Shown piece by piece: positions 41,891 to 58,499 of a DNA stretch of 64,000 bases. Made by a program: the position numbers and the translations under genes. Source of the DNA: Halichondria panicea (taxonomy: Eukaryota > Porifera > Demospongiae > Suberitida > Halichondriidae); assembly GCF_963675165.1 (NCBI RefSeq), contig NC_087386.1, positions 5,152,169-5,216,168 of the forward strand. The letters run 5' to 3'. The stretch's first letter is position 1. Every line of letters starts with the position of its first letter. Below the pieces are notes generated by a model, which was not told the DNA's origin, made no database searches, and saw only the letters and a list, made by a program, of their open reading frames with translations.

Positions 41891-43267
41891 ATGGCCATGG
41901 CTGGGCTTATTCAAGAGATCGAGGATCCCCTCCCTCATTTCCCCCCGGCTCCTCCCCCAAGCCCTGAGGCACAGAGAGCCTGCAACATATTTGAGATACC
42001 CACGAGTGCATTCAATCCGTTGGACATGCGTCAGAAAGATTTTGCCGATTTGGACCTCATTTTGAGCCAAACTCAAAACTCTTCGAGAAATCCTTTCCTA
42101 GAGACCGTTCACGAACGAGAAAATCCGTTTGCTGACGAAGATGAGTACGGTTTCCCAGCCTCGCCCAAAAAGAGGATTTGCAATTCTCCGTGTTCACTCC
42201 CCGATGGATACAATATTCAGTCTAACGAATTTCACTCAGGTGGCAAGCTTACGAGCAGTTCACTACCTCATACGAAAGCCACACGTCATCACCGGTCTCC
42301 AGTCCATTCACATTCACCACCACTACTCAACGTGCCCAACTCAAACAGCCCACCCCCCTTGAACCAATCATTTCACCAGACAAGTCCCTATTCCATACCG
42401 CCTCACAAACCTGAGAATGGATTCGAAATCAGCAACTTCCAACCTGTTCACAGTTACAACCCCAGCCTCTCACCTCCCTCACAACTGGGCATGCTCAGTA
42501 AAAGCTTTGATCTCCACAACGTGCACGCATTTGAGACGAACTCTGAACTCGCTCTCCTGCCGAACGTTAGACCGAGAAGAGCCTACACTCTCGATGCAGG
42601 CTCCAAAAAAGAAGAAGCAAGTCGAAATCGTCGTCGAAAGATATCCCTCAAGCGTACCAAAGAGGAGAGGGACTCTGACCTTCAATTCTCATTCGAGTAC
42701 AGCTATGCAAGTACAAGTACCGGGAGCAGCGAGGAATCTGATTGGCTAGTTGTAACACCCGATACGACAGCTAGCCTTCCCCTTGGCAAGAAAGCGTGTC
42801 AAACTATCCCCATAAGTCCCCCTCCCTCTTTTCCACTGAACTTTGCAAACTCGTCTTTTATGGACCCTTCTGTTGCCTCGAATCTACCCCCCAGCACTTC
42901 AATGTTCAACCCCCCAACCCCCACACTGTACTATAGTCAGTTCGATCAGCAACCCCCCAGTCTTGTTAGCATGGATTCATCTGTTCAAATGATGGACACC
43001 GGAGACACTAGTTTGAGATTCGATTCAATTGATTCTATGGAATGTGGAGGAGACCAGTTTCATAGTTTTGTCGAAATGGACACACAAACCGAGAACGGGC
43101 ACCCCTCACACTATCACACCACACACTCCACCCTCTACCCACCCACACCACTGCGAAGTCACAGTTCCGAAGATCGATATGCTCCAACTAGGCACAGCTT
43201 TATACAAGGTGCCAGTAGTTTATGTACAGAACAAGATGTGTCCAATAGCATTTCTAGAAGTTTGTAG
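41891..43267 (+). CDS. Unrecognised Pro/Ser-rich intracellular protein
   Basis: Intronless ORF of 458 aa from the ATG at 41891 (the longer frame starts at a non-ATG). I do not recognise the family. Visible features: a Pro-rich N-terminus (PLPHFPPAPPPSPEA), two Asn-Pro-Phe motifs in acidic contexts (RNPFLE, ENPFADEDE) of the kind bound by EH domains, a basic cluster (RNRRRKISLKRTKEER) that could be a nuclear signal or 14-3-3/kinase site, and an acidic Ser-rich patch (STGSSEESDWLVV). Repeated Pro/Ser stretches suggest disorder. There is no signal peptide, membrane segment or folded-domain signature. Even composition and an uninterrupted 1.4-kb frame make it a likely real gene. It could be a retrogene or a transcription or trafficking adaptor. 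Confidence 0.65.
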   Translation: MAMAGLIQEIEDPLPHFPPAPPPSPEAQRACNIFEIPTSAFNPLDMRQKDFADLDLILSQTQNSSRNPFLETVHERENPFADEDEYGFPASPKKRICNSPCSLPDGYNIQSNEFHSGGKLTSSSLPHTKATRHHRSPVHSHSPPLLNVPNSNSPPPLNQSFHQTSPYSIPPHKPENGFEISNFQPVHSYNPSLSPPSQLGMLSKSFDLHNVHAFETNSELALLPNVRPRRAYTLDAGSKKEEASRNRRRKISLKRTKEERDSDLQFSFEYSYASTSTGSSEESDWLVVTPDTTASLPLGKKACQTIPISPPPSFPLNFANSSFMDPSVASNLPPSTSMFNPPTPTLYYSQFDQQPPSLVSMDSSVQMMDTGDTSLRFDSIDSMECGGDQFHSFVEMDTQTENGHPSHYHTTHSTLYPPTPLRSHSSEDRYAPTRHSFIQGASSLCTEQDVSNSISRSL

Positions 43268-44019
43268 CATTTGTAGCGTATATATTATTCAATTTTGTTT
43301 TTATTGCCATTTCTTTGTGTCTGCAATCAACAAAATAATTGTTCACTATAATTATTATAGTTAACGTTTGGAGCATGTATATATGTAATGTAATGCGTGC
43401 ATGTGAGACCTGCACATGTATATATAATTAAGTTGATGTAGTGAGGCGAGCATCTGACTAGATGGGCGTGGCAGCCTGTCCATAGGGCCATGCCCATTTA
43501 GTATAAGGGAATTCCCCTTCCCAAGAAAGAGGGGTGGGGCTGGTCTACAATGAATATCGTTATACCATTCTATTCTTGTGGGGGTCAAATCAGCTATAAC
43601 GTCTTGAGCCAGAGCCAGGCTCTCTGCAATTTAATACAGATAATAGGTGCATAAAAGTATATATACAATCCACAGAGCTCCCCATTAATTACACGTACAT
43701 GAAGCCATTTATAATTCACCACTTATTGTTGTGCTCATTCATATACATATGTATATAGTTACACTACTGAGAGAATATGGATTTCATATGATGACACAAA
43801 AATCAGTATACATTTTATATGAACAGTGTAAAACTAATAACGATTTAATCAATAAAGTGGCAACATTTAGAATGATTTGATCGGTATACATGTAAGTTAA
43901 CGAGTCCCCTCTATGCTCCAATAGGAATAGGACATACATTTAACATACAGTGCCCGTATACGGAAACTCGAATACATTAACACAGTTGTAAAAAAAAAAT
44001 TCACTGACAGAGAGTGTGT
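43268..44019. other. Convergent 3' spacer with small fold-back
   Basis: Lies between the single-exon gene and PKN stop codons. Contains an 11-bp inverted repeat with one mismatch, 43462-43472 / 43488-43498 (atgggcgtggc / gccatgcccat). Otherwise AT-rich. Confidence 0.5.
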
Positions 44020-47333
<3,314 letters not shown>

Positions 47334-47489
47334 CTGCAGGACACACATCATCACAACACATCACAAACCTCTAACAACATCGAGGCAACTCAAATCAATT
47401 CTGTGCTTGCTGCTACCTATACTATACCTTGTAGACCTTGAACCGACAATACTATATTAGTTACAGAACGTGAGAACCAATCAGGCTAT

Positions 47490-47689
47490 NNNNNNNNNNN
47501 NNNNNNNNNNNNNNNNNNNNNNNNNNNNNNNNNNNNNNNNNNNNNNNNNNNNNNNNNNNNNNNNNNNNNNNNNNNNNNNNNNNNNNNNNNNNNNNNNNNN
47601 NNNNNNNNNNNNNNNNNNNNNNNNNNNNNNNNNNNNNNNNNNNNNNNNNNNNNNNNNNNNNNNNNNNNNNNNNNNNNNNNNNNNNNNNN
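47490..47689. other. Assembly gap (200 N)
   Basis: Exactly 200 undetermined bases, probably a placeholder length. PKN (left, minus) loses its 5' exons and collagen A (right, plus) loses its 5' exons at the same gap. Confidence 0.99.
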
Positions 47690-50600
47690 TGGTGATCATG
47701 GACCCCCCGGCCCTCAGGGACTCACTGGCCCCCCAGGCAGAGCTGGACCACTGGGACAAGACGGACCCCCCGGACCACAAGGACCCTCCGGAGCACAGGT
47801 ATATACGTAACAGCATTAGAGCAAACACACTTAGTGGGCGCTGATCTGACAGCAGCATGTATATTGTATGTTGTGCTAGTTTCAGATAGTAACTAGGCAT
47901 TATTAACTGATGGCTTTAAATTCCCATAGAGCAAGTCGAGAGAATTTTAGTTTTTAGTCTCCATAGTTGTGGTGTTTGTCTGAATTGTTGTGGTCATATT
48001 TTCTTCCTGTGCAAGTACAAAGTTGCTACACTAGGATGTAGCTTACCTGGCTTTACTGTACTGTACATTTGTCAATCCTGTGTAGGGAAATATTGGATAC
48101 CCTGGACCCCCTGGTCCCCCCGGACCAGCTGGCCCCGTTGGTGATGCTGGACAACAAGGAGAGGACGGAGATAAGGGATCAGCTGGATTCCCTGTGAGAG
48201 TTTAATAATAGCACATGGCACTTTATAAAGCCAGCTAGGGTAGTCACGTACAAGCAGAATTTATAGAACTAAAATTGAAGAAAGAACAATGGCCAACAAA
48301 TAAGCTTCTCTTGTGTACAGAATTTTATTTTAGTTTGGAGCCATGGGAGAATAAATTGAGTGTATAGGAAACATTTTAAAAACCTTGGACCCAATATCAG
48401 CCATGTACGTAGCTAGTACTGAATATATAATCACTCGCTATGCTCCCCCCTCCCCCCTCAGGGTGATAATGGCCTTCCCGGACCTAATGGTCTCCAAGGA
48501 CCTCAAGCAATTTCTGGAGAGCCTGGAGATGCTGGACACAAGGGACCTCAGGGACCACCTGGACCACCCGTATGTTTGACACACCCACTAATACGTTACT
48601 GTAGCGATAGTACGTATAATAGTTGAAGCGTGCAATTACCATGCACCACTCCTTTTGTTAGGGACCCGCTGGCCCCATTGGTCTAGAAGGTATGCGAGGT
48701 AACTCTGGAGTAGGTGGAGACGATGGCGAGGCTGGACCCACAGGACCAGCTGGACCTGTTGGAGGATTCGGAGAAGAGGGAGCAGTCGGAGAGAAGGGAC
48801 CCAATGGAGAGCCCGGACAACCTGTGAGGGCTCATACATAGTGATCATAGTTAAAATAGTAATTCCTTTGTGGTTATATACAATTACTGCATGGACTATA
48901 GTCTCTCTGATCTCCCCCTATGCCGTATATGCGTAGTTGTATGTATGAGCCTTTCTTTTACTAGTTAATTTTTTTTCTGTGAGAGCTGTATAATTATGTC
49001 ATTGTCTGTTTCTCATTCCCTCAGGGCAAGAACGGTAACCCTGGATCATCTGGTGCCCCTGGGTCTCGTGGACCACCTGTGAGTACTCACTCGCCTTTCT
49101 ATCACTTTTACTACTAACTTAGAGAGATTTTATGACGGTCAGTTTACCATAATTATTGTTCTAAACACGCACAGGGAGCCGCCAGTACTACCCCTGGAGG
49201 CGTTGGTGTTTCCGGACCACCTGGTGATGCCGTAAGTTATTCATCTATAATTATGTATTGTTATAGTAACAGTGTAGCTACAGAGTCAGCATTGCACGTA
49301 AATCATAGATTAATTCTGAACCTAAACCGGCTTGCGATGACGAAGGCCCTTAGCACTTTCTCTAAACAGGATAGTTGGGTTGTTAGTTGACAATGTGACT
49401 TCTTGAGTAGTACACCAGTCATTTCTGCTTATGCTCGTGATTACTGCTCTATGACTGTTTGTGTTACAGGGTAGAGCAGGTAGCCAAGGAAGCAGGGGAC
49501 GACCTGGACCAAGCGGAGAAAATGTGAGTACTTTAATCAAAACATAACATGTAGTTATGTACTACCCACATCACCAACTGTATGATCAACAATATTCACC
49601 TTGTGAAGAGTTTTGGCTCTAATATTGTACCATTCTGCTGCAGGGAGAGCCCGGTGATTTCGGAGTTAGTGGACCTCCCGGACCTGATGGACAAAGGGTA
49701 AGTGTCGAGTTGCTATGGAACTTAAAACATTAAAACAGTATAGCATTAGTACAAAAAACGAAAGCTTGATTATCAGTATTTAACCTGTGTGCATGTACGT
49801 GTATGTATGTATATAGATTAAGTATACTAATTAATTATGGGTATAATAATTTATATAGGGAGCTCAAGGCCCAGCTGGCGAGCCTGGTTTCCCTGGTTTC
49901 GATGGAGACCCCGGTATCGACGGAGACGATGGCAAGCCTGGACCCAAGGGAACACAAGGTCCCGACGGCCCAAGAGGACCAGATGGCCCCAAGGGACCTA
50001 AGGGAGGAGAGGGTGTTCCCGGAGATGATGGACCCCAAGGACCTAGAGGAGATCCCGGTGATGGTGGTCAGAAGGGAGCTAGAGGACCAGCTGGAGATGA
50101 TGGCGCTGATGGACAAGATGGTGTTCCTGGCAAGCAAGGACCTCAGGGTCTCAAGGGAGCCAAGGGAGACATGGGACAGAAGGTAGGGATGCTTGTATAT
50201 ACTTACTAGTTTTAGTTTTGTTAGAGTACATAATGTATACATTAACAATAAGCCTCCCTCACTGGCCTCCCCTGAGGAAGTGCGGCCTGGGATCAAGGCT
50301 AATTAACAATAAGCCTCCTTCACTGGCCTCCCCTGAGGAAGTGCAGCCTGGGATCGAGGCTAATTAACAATAATTATTATGGAGTATGGGTATATACTGT
50401 TGGAAGCATTGCTATGTTTTAATTGTGGTTTTTAATTCACTACACAGGGAGAAGTTGGAGACAAAGGTATCATTGGAGCTGATGGCCACAAAGGGCCTGT
50501 TGGTATGTCCGGAGCTCCTGGACCTGCCGGACCTGGGGGAGCACAAGGAGCCAAGGGACCCGTCGGTCACGAGGGCCCATCTGGTGCCGAAGGTATCCGA

Positions 50601-52386
50601 GGACCACCCGGACCCAAGGGACCCACTGGAGATAAGGGAGAACTTGGAGATAGAGGATTCGTTGGACCAGCTGGACCACCCGTGAGTAGACGCATTGTGC
50701 AATACTCGCCCTTAGGCTATTTACATATCGTAACAAGCTAAGGCTTCTCCTATTTCACGTGTTTGGTAAAATGTAGCATCAATTGTATACACATACATGT
50801 ACATGTACGCACTGATATTCTAACACCACACTTAATATTTCACAGGGCCCCCCTGGCGCCCCTGCTGCCGGCTCCCTCCCAGACCCCCCAGAGCTTCCAC
50901 TTGGTCGATTCTATCGTGGAGTGTCTGACGACGGACAAAATGTTGAGCTTGGCACTGTTGATAAGATCCTTGAGCTTCATAAGAAGATGAGCCATCTCCG
51001 AAACCCAGCTGGTACTCGAGAGTCACCTGTTCGATCTTGTGTGGACCTGTACTTGCAAGACTCTGAGATTGAGAACGGTGAGATCATGTGACCTGGTTTC
51101 CTAGGTCTCTCAAATAGTCAGCTATTTGCTCAGCTGTACCGATTTAGTGTACAAGGTCTCTTCTTAGTACTAGCTATAATTATGTACAACGATATGCAAT
51201 TATTGTTGCAAATCAGGTAGTGGTGAAACTTAGTAGCAACTTTGCCTACAAGTATTTGCTTGTTACAGAGAAACCATATTCTGTGTGAGTAGCTTTTCAC
51301 TTTTCCCTTTTCTCTTGCACAGGAGAGTACTGGATTGATCCCAATGGTGGTTGCAACTCTGACGCTATCCGTGTGTTCTGTAACTTCACCGGAGGTGTGG
51401 CCAAGACATGCATCGCCCCCCAGAAGAAGGAGGGAGAGAGGAAGAACTGGGCCGGAGAGTCTGCCTGGTTTAGCAAACTGTCTGGAGGATTCGAGGTACT
51501 TATTTTGGATTGTGAAACCTGTCAGTCTGTCAGTTTTTGGTGAATCCTACTTGTATACTTATCAGTGTGTTAGCATAGCAAGGTGGTTGGTGTATTGAGC
51601 ATTCCGTGGTAAAACTCAAAGCCTAAGAAAAATGCGTGTGTACATTGTAGGACATAAATGACTTCTATAAAGACAGTTCTCCTGTAACCATGTCTATACT
51701 AACTGCCCTCCCTCACTGTATTTGCAGATGTCCTATGTGGTCACAAAGTCCCAGTTGGAGTCTCTTCGTGTTGGATCCCGATTTGGCACCCAGACCTTCA
51801 CTTACCACTGCCGTAACTCAGCCGCCTCCGTTCTGTTCAAGACCCAGAACAACAAGGAGATCACACCAACTGGTGTTCTGTACGATGGATGCCAGGTGAG
51901 ACCAATTAGTCCTTATCTTTTTGTATGTGAGAATCTTTGTTTTTGTTCTCCATTTTGGATCTGTGTCTAAGATCTTCCTAGTTTGTTCCTTAGTGTTAAG
52001 TACTAGTCTACTTATTTGCTTTTGGTTCTGTTGACTTGTTTTCAGAGCGCCAATTAACACTAGGCCACCAATTTTGATGTGGAGTGTTGATAGCATGGTA
52101 TTTATTAACCACCAATATTTAGCATCAGGTGTTATTGGACACAAGCATTTTTTCGATGGTTGTGCTGTACAAGTCTACACTCTTAGAGATATATTGTGTT
52201 GCTAAATTGTTCACTCCCCCCCACCCCTCCTCCCTTCAGAGTCGACCCTCTCTGCCCGGTGCCTCTATCCTTGAGGTCAAGACCAAGAGAGTGGAGCAGC
52301 TGCCATTGAGAGACTTTGCAGCCACCGACTCTTCCGCTTCCAGCCAAGAGTTTGGCTTTGAGATGGGACCTGCCTGTTTCTACTAG
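47690..52386 (+). CDS. Fibrillar collagen A, triple helix and COLFI domain (5' missing)
   Basis: Fourteen exons: 47690-47798 (partial), 48086-48193, 48462-48569, 48662-48823, 49025-49078, 49175-49231, 49470-49523, 49644-49697, 49859-50182, 50448-50681, 50846-51077, 51323-51495, 51728-51895, 52240-52386. Helix exons are 54 bp or multiples (108, 162, 324), the ancestral fibrillar-collagen pattern, each starting with a full Gly codon. Interruptions occur at [10 protein letters not shown] and in the 57-bp exon ([11 protein letters not shown]). After the helix comes a C-propeptide/COLFI domain with [47 protein letters not shown] and a terminal GPACFY. This domain drives chain selection and trimer assembly in the ER before cleavage outside the cell. 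The final Cys follows the family pattern. Confidence 0.95.
50248..50366. repeat. Tandem end-to-end transposon remnants
   Basis: Two ~62-bp copies of 'agcctcc.tcactggcctccc ctgaggaagtgc.gcctgggatc.aggct' separated by aattaacaat. Each joins one end of the 45980-46579 element directly to the other end, with the interior gone. Lies in intron 9 of collagen A. Confidence 0.8.
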
Positions 52387-53017
52387 CCTAGCTCCTGCTA
52401 GCTTCTATCTTCTAAGACAGAATATTAACTATGCAACTTTCAGTGTTTTTAAACCTAACAGTCATGTATGTACTGTGTAGAGTATGTAGTTGGTATTAAT
52501 ATTTTTATCTCTGAGTTATGTTGTTCTTTTGTTTAACACTGATGATTTCATATTTTAATCATTTTGAGCTAGAACCATTTACAAAACTCCTGTACTGAAA
52601 TTCATAAAAAAATCATGCTATTTATTACATACAAGGAAGAGACAATAATTGAGAGCTTAGAGCAAAGCTCCTGCATGCAATTACTAGAATGGAGAATGGA
52701 CAATATCAGATTCCCAAACAAGTGTGGTTAGGTGCAAACCTCAGCCAGCCTTTTGTTTCCTGTCTATTAGCTATTGAGCATTGTGGTGACGTCATAAAAC
52801 GCAGGCCTTCCCCATTGTCTGAATACCATTCTGATATGCGCAATCCGCTGGAGCGACCTTTGAACCCCCCGAAAATCTGCTTGCTGCGAAATTCGCATGC
52901 AAAGAAGCTGTGCAGCTCGCTCACTCCTTCCGCCATTAGCAGAAGGAATACCGGCATCCCTATTAAATATCTACCTGCTTGAGCTATTTGCATGCAGCTG
53001 CACGTCTAGCTGTAGGC
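52387..53017. other. Spacer between tandem collagen genes
   Basis: 631 bp holding the 3' UTR of collagen A and the promoter of collagen B. No obvious gene; no clear TATA box near 52950-53017 other than AT-rich 'tattaaatatc' at about 52961. Confidence 0.5.
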
Positions 53018-56000
53018 ATGGCTCGTTTTGCAGTGTTTAGCTTGCTTGTACTATTGCTGTGCATTGTATCAACAAAGGCTACAGATGATTTTGCTGACTA
53101 TTACAGTGAATCTGAATTGTCAAAGAGTGGATCGTCATTATACAATGGATCTGACTATGATGAAGACTATGAGTCTGGATCTGGGTCTGGTGACGATTAT
53201 GATGATAATGAAGATGGGGATGAGGAAGACAGTGACCCAACAGTTGACCCAACAATAATACAGTGGACTGAAGACACTGATTTCTATGAAGATGGATTGT
53301 GTAAAGGACAATTTCCAACAAGTGAGTATGAGACACATGACAATCCTATATCTTCTACCAATCCCAAAATCAGTGAATTGGTAGTAACTCATATAGAAGT
53401 GTATAAGAGTATATACGCTTGCATGCATGCTCAGCCTAAGGTATACCATTCATTTTGTATTACAGTTTGCTATATGTAGCGATCAACGCCAATCAATATT
53501 CAAAATCGCCTTGACACAAAAATTGCAATACAAACAGAAGTGCACACCGACTTTTGACACCCTCAAACTTCTCGAAAATCAAAAGTCTAATTCAACTGCC
53601 ACTTTAGTATCAAGTTGTTGTCCTCCTTTAGCTAGCAGTTATACCATAATTATAGGCAATCGCTTATGACAATAATTATGATAGTTTCGGTGGGCTTTAT
53701 GCAGCTCTAATTCTTGCAAGGAAGGGTTTTATAGGATTTCCTTTAAGCAAGTTTTTGTCTAGTCCTTGCATGGACATTGTCCGTAAGGTTTACAAAACTC
53801 TCCTGTAGACGCAAATTCATCTGATTACTGATTATTGAATGGCATGAACATTGATCGCTGACTCTATACAGCTCAATATTCAATACATTGACAATAATTA
53901 TGTATACATGCACATGCAGGTTCGTCGGATTATATGGTTGAGCTTATGTCATTCTCTCAAAATGAAGTTAATGAGAGAATAAGCAATGAAGAGTTGACCA
54001 TTACTAGTGACAACTACGGTCAACTGGCAATGAGCACAGTTATCAAGCCCGGATTGATGGCCAAAGGCGGCGACAGATATGATGTGGACTCCCCTGGTGT
54101 GTGTCGAGGAAACTTCCCGTCCGACTATTCCATCTTAATCAAATTTTCATACAAGAAAGAAAAAATCAGCTTTAACTTCTTGAATATTACTGATCAGCTA
54201 ACCGTTACATTAGACAACTGTGACCAAAACCAGCCACAATTGGTGGTTAACTTCCCATCCTGCCTGACAAGTCTTACCAATTCTTTGAATATCGAAAGCG
54301 GCGAATATCATAAGATCGGTATTCAAGTTCGCAATGGTACATTATCCGTCTACTTTGATTGCATAAAACTTGTCAATGATGTTGCAATCAATGATAATTG
54401 CCGTGTTCAATGCGATAAGGAGGTCAATGTCCACATGATGCAGCCAGATGTTTCTTCATCCTGCAACAGTGCTGCGGAAAAGGTCCGAGAAATGTGCAAT
54501 ATTTTATCTGTACTTATAATACGAATGTTTGTTTTGCAGGTCAATGTGAAAGTATCACAGCTAGCTTTTGTCCCAGATCCTCCGGAAGGAGCTGATCTTG
54601 ACACCTATTATGCTCCCGCCGCCCAAGGTCTATGTTATGAGGATGGTGCATTCAATATAGACAACTGTGGAGAAGAGGTCAAACCTGCTGACATTCCTGA
54701 AGCTCAAAAGCAAGGAGGAGTTGTACTCGCCACCAATATCACTGACATTGTAAGTTAAATACGTACGGCTGTGAATACCATTCTGGCAATTAAAATTTGC
54801 TTTGTGTACATTAATAGGTTTACATAGTGGGAGACCCTGGAGAAAGTGGCCCTCGTGGAGCAAGTTTCCCAGGGGTGGTACGTTGTCAATCTCAGCGAAA
54901 ATGAGTGCGCGCAGTCACCATAATTATTTATATCTCTCTTACAGCCAGGTAATACAGGGCCTGTTGGTAGAGAAGGAATATCTGTAAGTGCTGTACAATT
55001 TTATTCTGCATGTGCTTAGTACATTATGTGGAATACTACAAATGTCATAGTTTTTACCAAAGTAGTTTTTGTTGATTACTCTGTTTCGTCGTGTACTCTT
55101 CATGCTGTATGCCAATTATCCCAGGGTGATATCGGAACCGTTGGTCAGCCTGGAGGCTCTGGAAAGCCTGGAAATCCTGGTCCCCAGGGAGTGAATGGAG
55201 CTACTGGACCTACTGGTTTGCGAGGACCCCCTGGGCCTATACTGCTCACTGAGGTGAGTAAATACAACAATAATTATTATCTGAGAAATTCATAAAACAG
55301 TATAATTATATCTGCAATGGCTTAATTTTTCTTTTAACTATCACACACAGACTTCCAGTCAAAATCTTGGAGGCGGTGGCAAGGGACCTGTCAATCTTCT
55401 TCCTGGACCACTCCCAATTCCTGTTGGACAGCCAGGTCAACCTGGACCAAGGGGGCCAGAGGGAGGGTTCGGAATATATGTAAGAAGAAACTATTGGTCT
55501 AGTCTTGCTGTACAATAAATAATGGCATTGTGTATTGTAGGCAGTAAGTATGATAGGCAGCTCAAAAGGTATAATTATCCGAATCGTAATATGGCTCAGA
55601 CACCACTGTTGCCATCTATTTTTGTGGCTGCCTTACAATGTGTATCGTATTTTTTATAGGGACCTCAAGGTTGGCCAGGCACACCAGGACCTGGTGGAGA
55701 GCAAGGAAGACCAGTAAGATACCATTTTAGTTGTGAAATTCGTCCATCCTTGCTTCTGTTTACAGGGTTCAAGAGGTCCACCTGGTCCAACGGGAAACCC
55801 TGGACCCGATGGAAGTCGTGTAAGCAATCCAGCAGCTTTTGTTGATTTGGCAGTTCTTACCATTCAAGCTTTTTTACTATGAGATTAAATTTCCTGCTTT
55901 AGCAGTTATCTTTATGCACTGATGTTGTATTCACAGGGTCACCCTGGAGTCGATGGAGACAAAGGAATTGGGGGACCACAAGGAGAAACTGTGAGTTCAA

Positions 56001-58448
56001 GTGACTATATATCAAGAAAAAATTAATGTATTCATTGCTTATCTGCAGGGTACGTCCGGCAAACCTGGATTTCAAGGTTCCATTGGAATCCCTGGCCACC
56101 CTGTAAGCAACTTGTTGAAATCTTATAATTATTATCATTGTGATTTGTTGTTGGCAAAAGCTGTACACGTAACTAATGAGATATACCAGTCAGACATTTT
56201 TTTCTTAGGGTCGTACCGGAAGTGAGGGTCAGTCTGGAGAAGATGGAGAGCCTGGAAAGCGAGGAGATCCTGGTCCCCTTGGTTACGGTGGACCACAGGG
56301 ACAAGATGTATGTAGAGAGTAGTGCTGTCTTACACATTTTAATGCAACTATTTCCCGTCACCAATTAAGTACAATCTTCCCTCCCATAGGGTGTTGAAGG
56401 TTCCAGGGGAAACAGAGGACCCATTGGACCTCCTGGACCTCCAGTAAGCGGCGAATATTTTTACATGGTGTTGCGAGTTGAGCATTGTGATAATTGTATT
56501 CGTAGGGCTTCGCTGGTGATCGTGGCGTGCAAGGAATTCCAGGTGGTGTGGTAAGTGATGAGTCATTTAAGTTGTTGATATGTTTGAGTGTGTACCTATT
56601 ATGTACTTATACCCCCCTCTCTGTTAGGGCCCACTAGGAGCTATTGGTCCACCTGGACCGCTAGGACCAAGAGGAGAAACGGTAAAGACGGCCTAATTTC
56701 TAAGCTAATTTTATGCATGCATCATAACGCTTTCTTGCCATCATTTTGGCATCAAAAACACTGCCTCTATTCTCTTCAACCACACAGGGACCGCCTGGTC
56801 GTGACGGCACCAACGGAGACTCAGGCTCATCTGTGAGTAGCTATTGCATTATAACTGTCGTTAGATTACACAAAATTGTGACACCCTCAGGGTCAAGATG
56901 GAACTGATGGTCGTCCAGGTTCCAGGGGATCAGCTGGAAGGAGAGGACTAGTGGGTCGCCCTGGACTAGATGGACCTCCAGGACCACCTGTAAGTGCTAT
57001 TAGATCAGTAGCAACTTTCTCGTACTGTGAACATGAACTCATATTTCGATAGGTCATTTTAGTAATGTTGACTATTAACACACAGGGTGATGATGGTACA
57101 GTAGGATTTTCCGGCCCCCATGGGCCTCAGGGAGAGTATGGAGAGAGAGGTCCAACTGGTCCCAATGGAAAGAAGGGAGTATCAGGAGACTCTGGAACAC
57201 CTGGTCTATATGGCCCCAAAGGTACTTAGTTTGATTCTTGCAGCAGAGTCTGAACAACTGCCACGAGTATATTAACCATCAGATTACACATAGTTCACCG
57301 GGTCACACTATTTTAATTCAACTCTTACAGGTGAACCTGGTAATCAAGGCCCCCTCGGGCGCTCAGGTATTCCGGGCAGAGATGGATCTGATGGTCAGAA
57401 AGGAGAACAAGGAGAGCCTGGTACCTCTGGCCCAGCAGGATCCATTGGCCCCCTCGGACCAACTGGCAACCCTGGTCTGCAAGGATTCAATGGACCAGCT
57501 GGATCTCCAGGATCTGAGGGAAATATTGGAGAGCCTGGAAGAGATGGAAAGCGTGGAGAGAGAGTGAGTAATGTAGTAGAGAAATATTTTTGTTTTGTTT
57601 CGTTAACGATTTTACCGAATACTAATTTACTTAATCAATGACCTTTACCTAATTTGTCTCTTATTTTTACTTTGATGACCGTTACCCACCCAGGGTCCTG
57701 CTGGCCAATCTGGTAGAGATGGTATCCCAGGATCTGAGGGAGACTTGGGAGAGAGGGGACCTTCTGGTGTGCCTGGTGTGGATGGAATAACTGTGAGTCC
57801 TCTATAGCTCAAGTAGAGATCAAGTAGAGAAGAGAAGCATTTGAGGACAGTGACAAAGTGAACCTGCAAATTCACGGAAATTTTTATGTCATTTTTCTGA
57901 AGAAATCCTCCATGCATATACAGGATTATGTTTCTAGTTATCTAGTTATATAATTATATGCTTTGATTGTGTTCAAAATGTTGTGTTCAAAAAGTGTCTG
58001 CAAACGTGCCAATAATTATGTGTATCTCACTGCAGGGAGGGACTGGAGAGAGAGGGTTTAGTGGAACACCTGGATCACCCGTACGTCTAATACTGGCGTT
58101 TAATTTAATTGGTCATGACATGATTTCTACAATTTGCCTCTAGGGTGCACAAGGTTCCAGTGGTGATTCAGGAAGCAGGGGAGGCCGAGGAACACAGGTG
58201 GGTGTGGTTAATCCTCGTGGTAGTAGTCTCATTCGATTGGTTGTTCTCGTTTCCAGGGTAACCCTGGTAGAAATGGTGATCGTGGATTCCAAGGCCCTCG
58301 TGGCACTAGGGGAGAGAATGGTATACCCGGACAGCTAGGACGACAGGGTGCCTCTGGACCACTGGTGTGTGTGTGTGATGTGTGTGGGAGTGAAGGGAGA
58401 GAATGGTGTACCCGGGTAGCTAGGACGACAGGGTGCCACTGGGCCACT

Positions 58449-58499
<51 letters not shown>

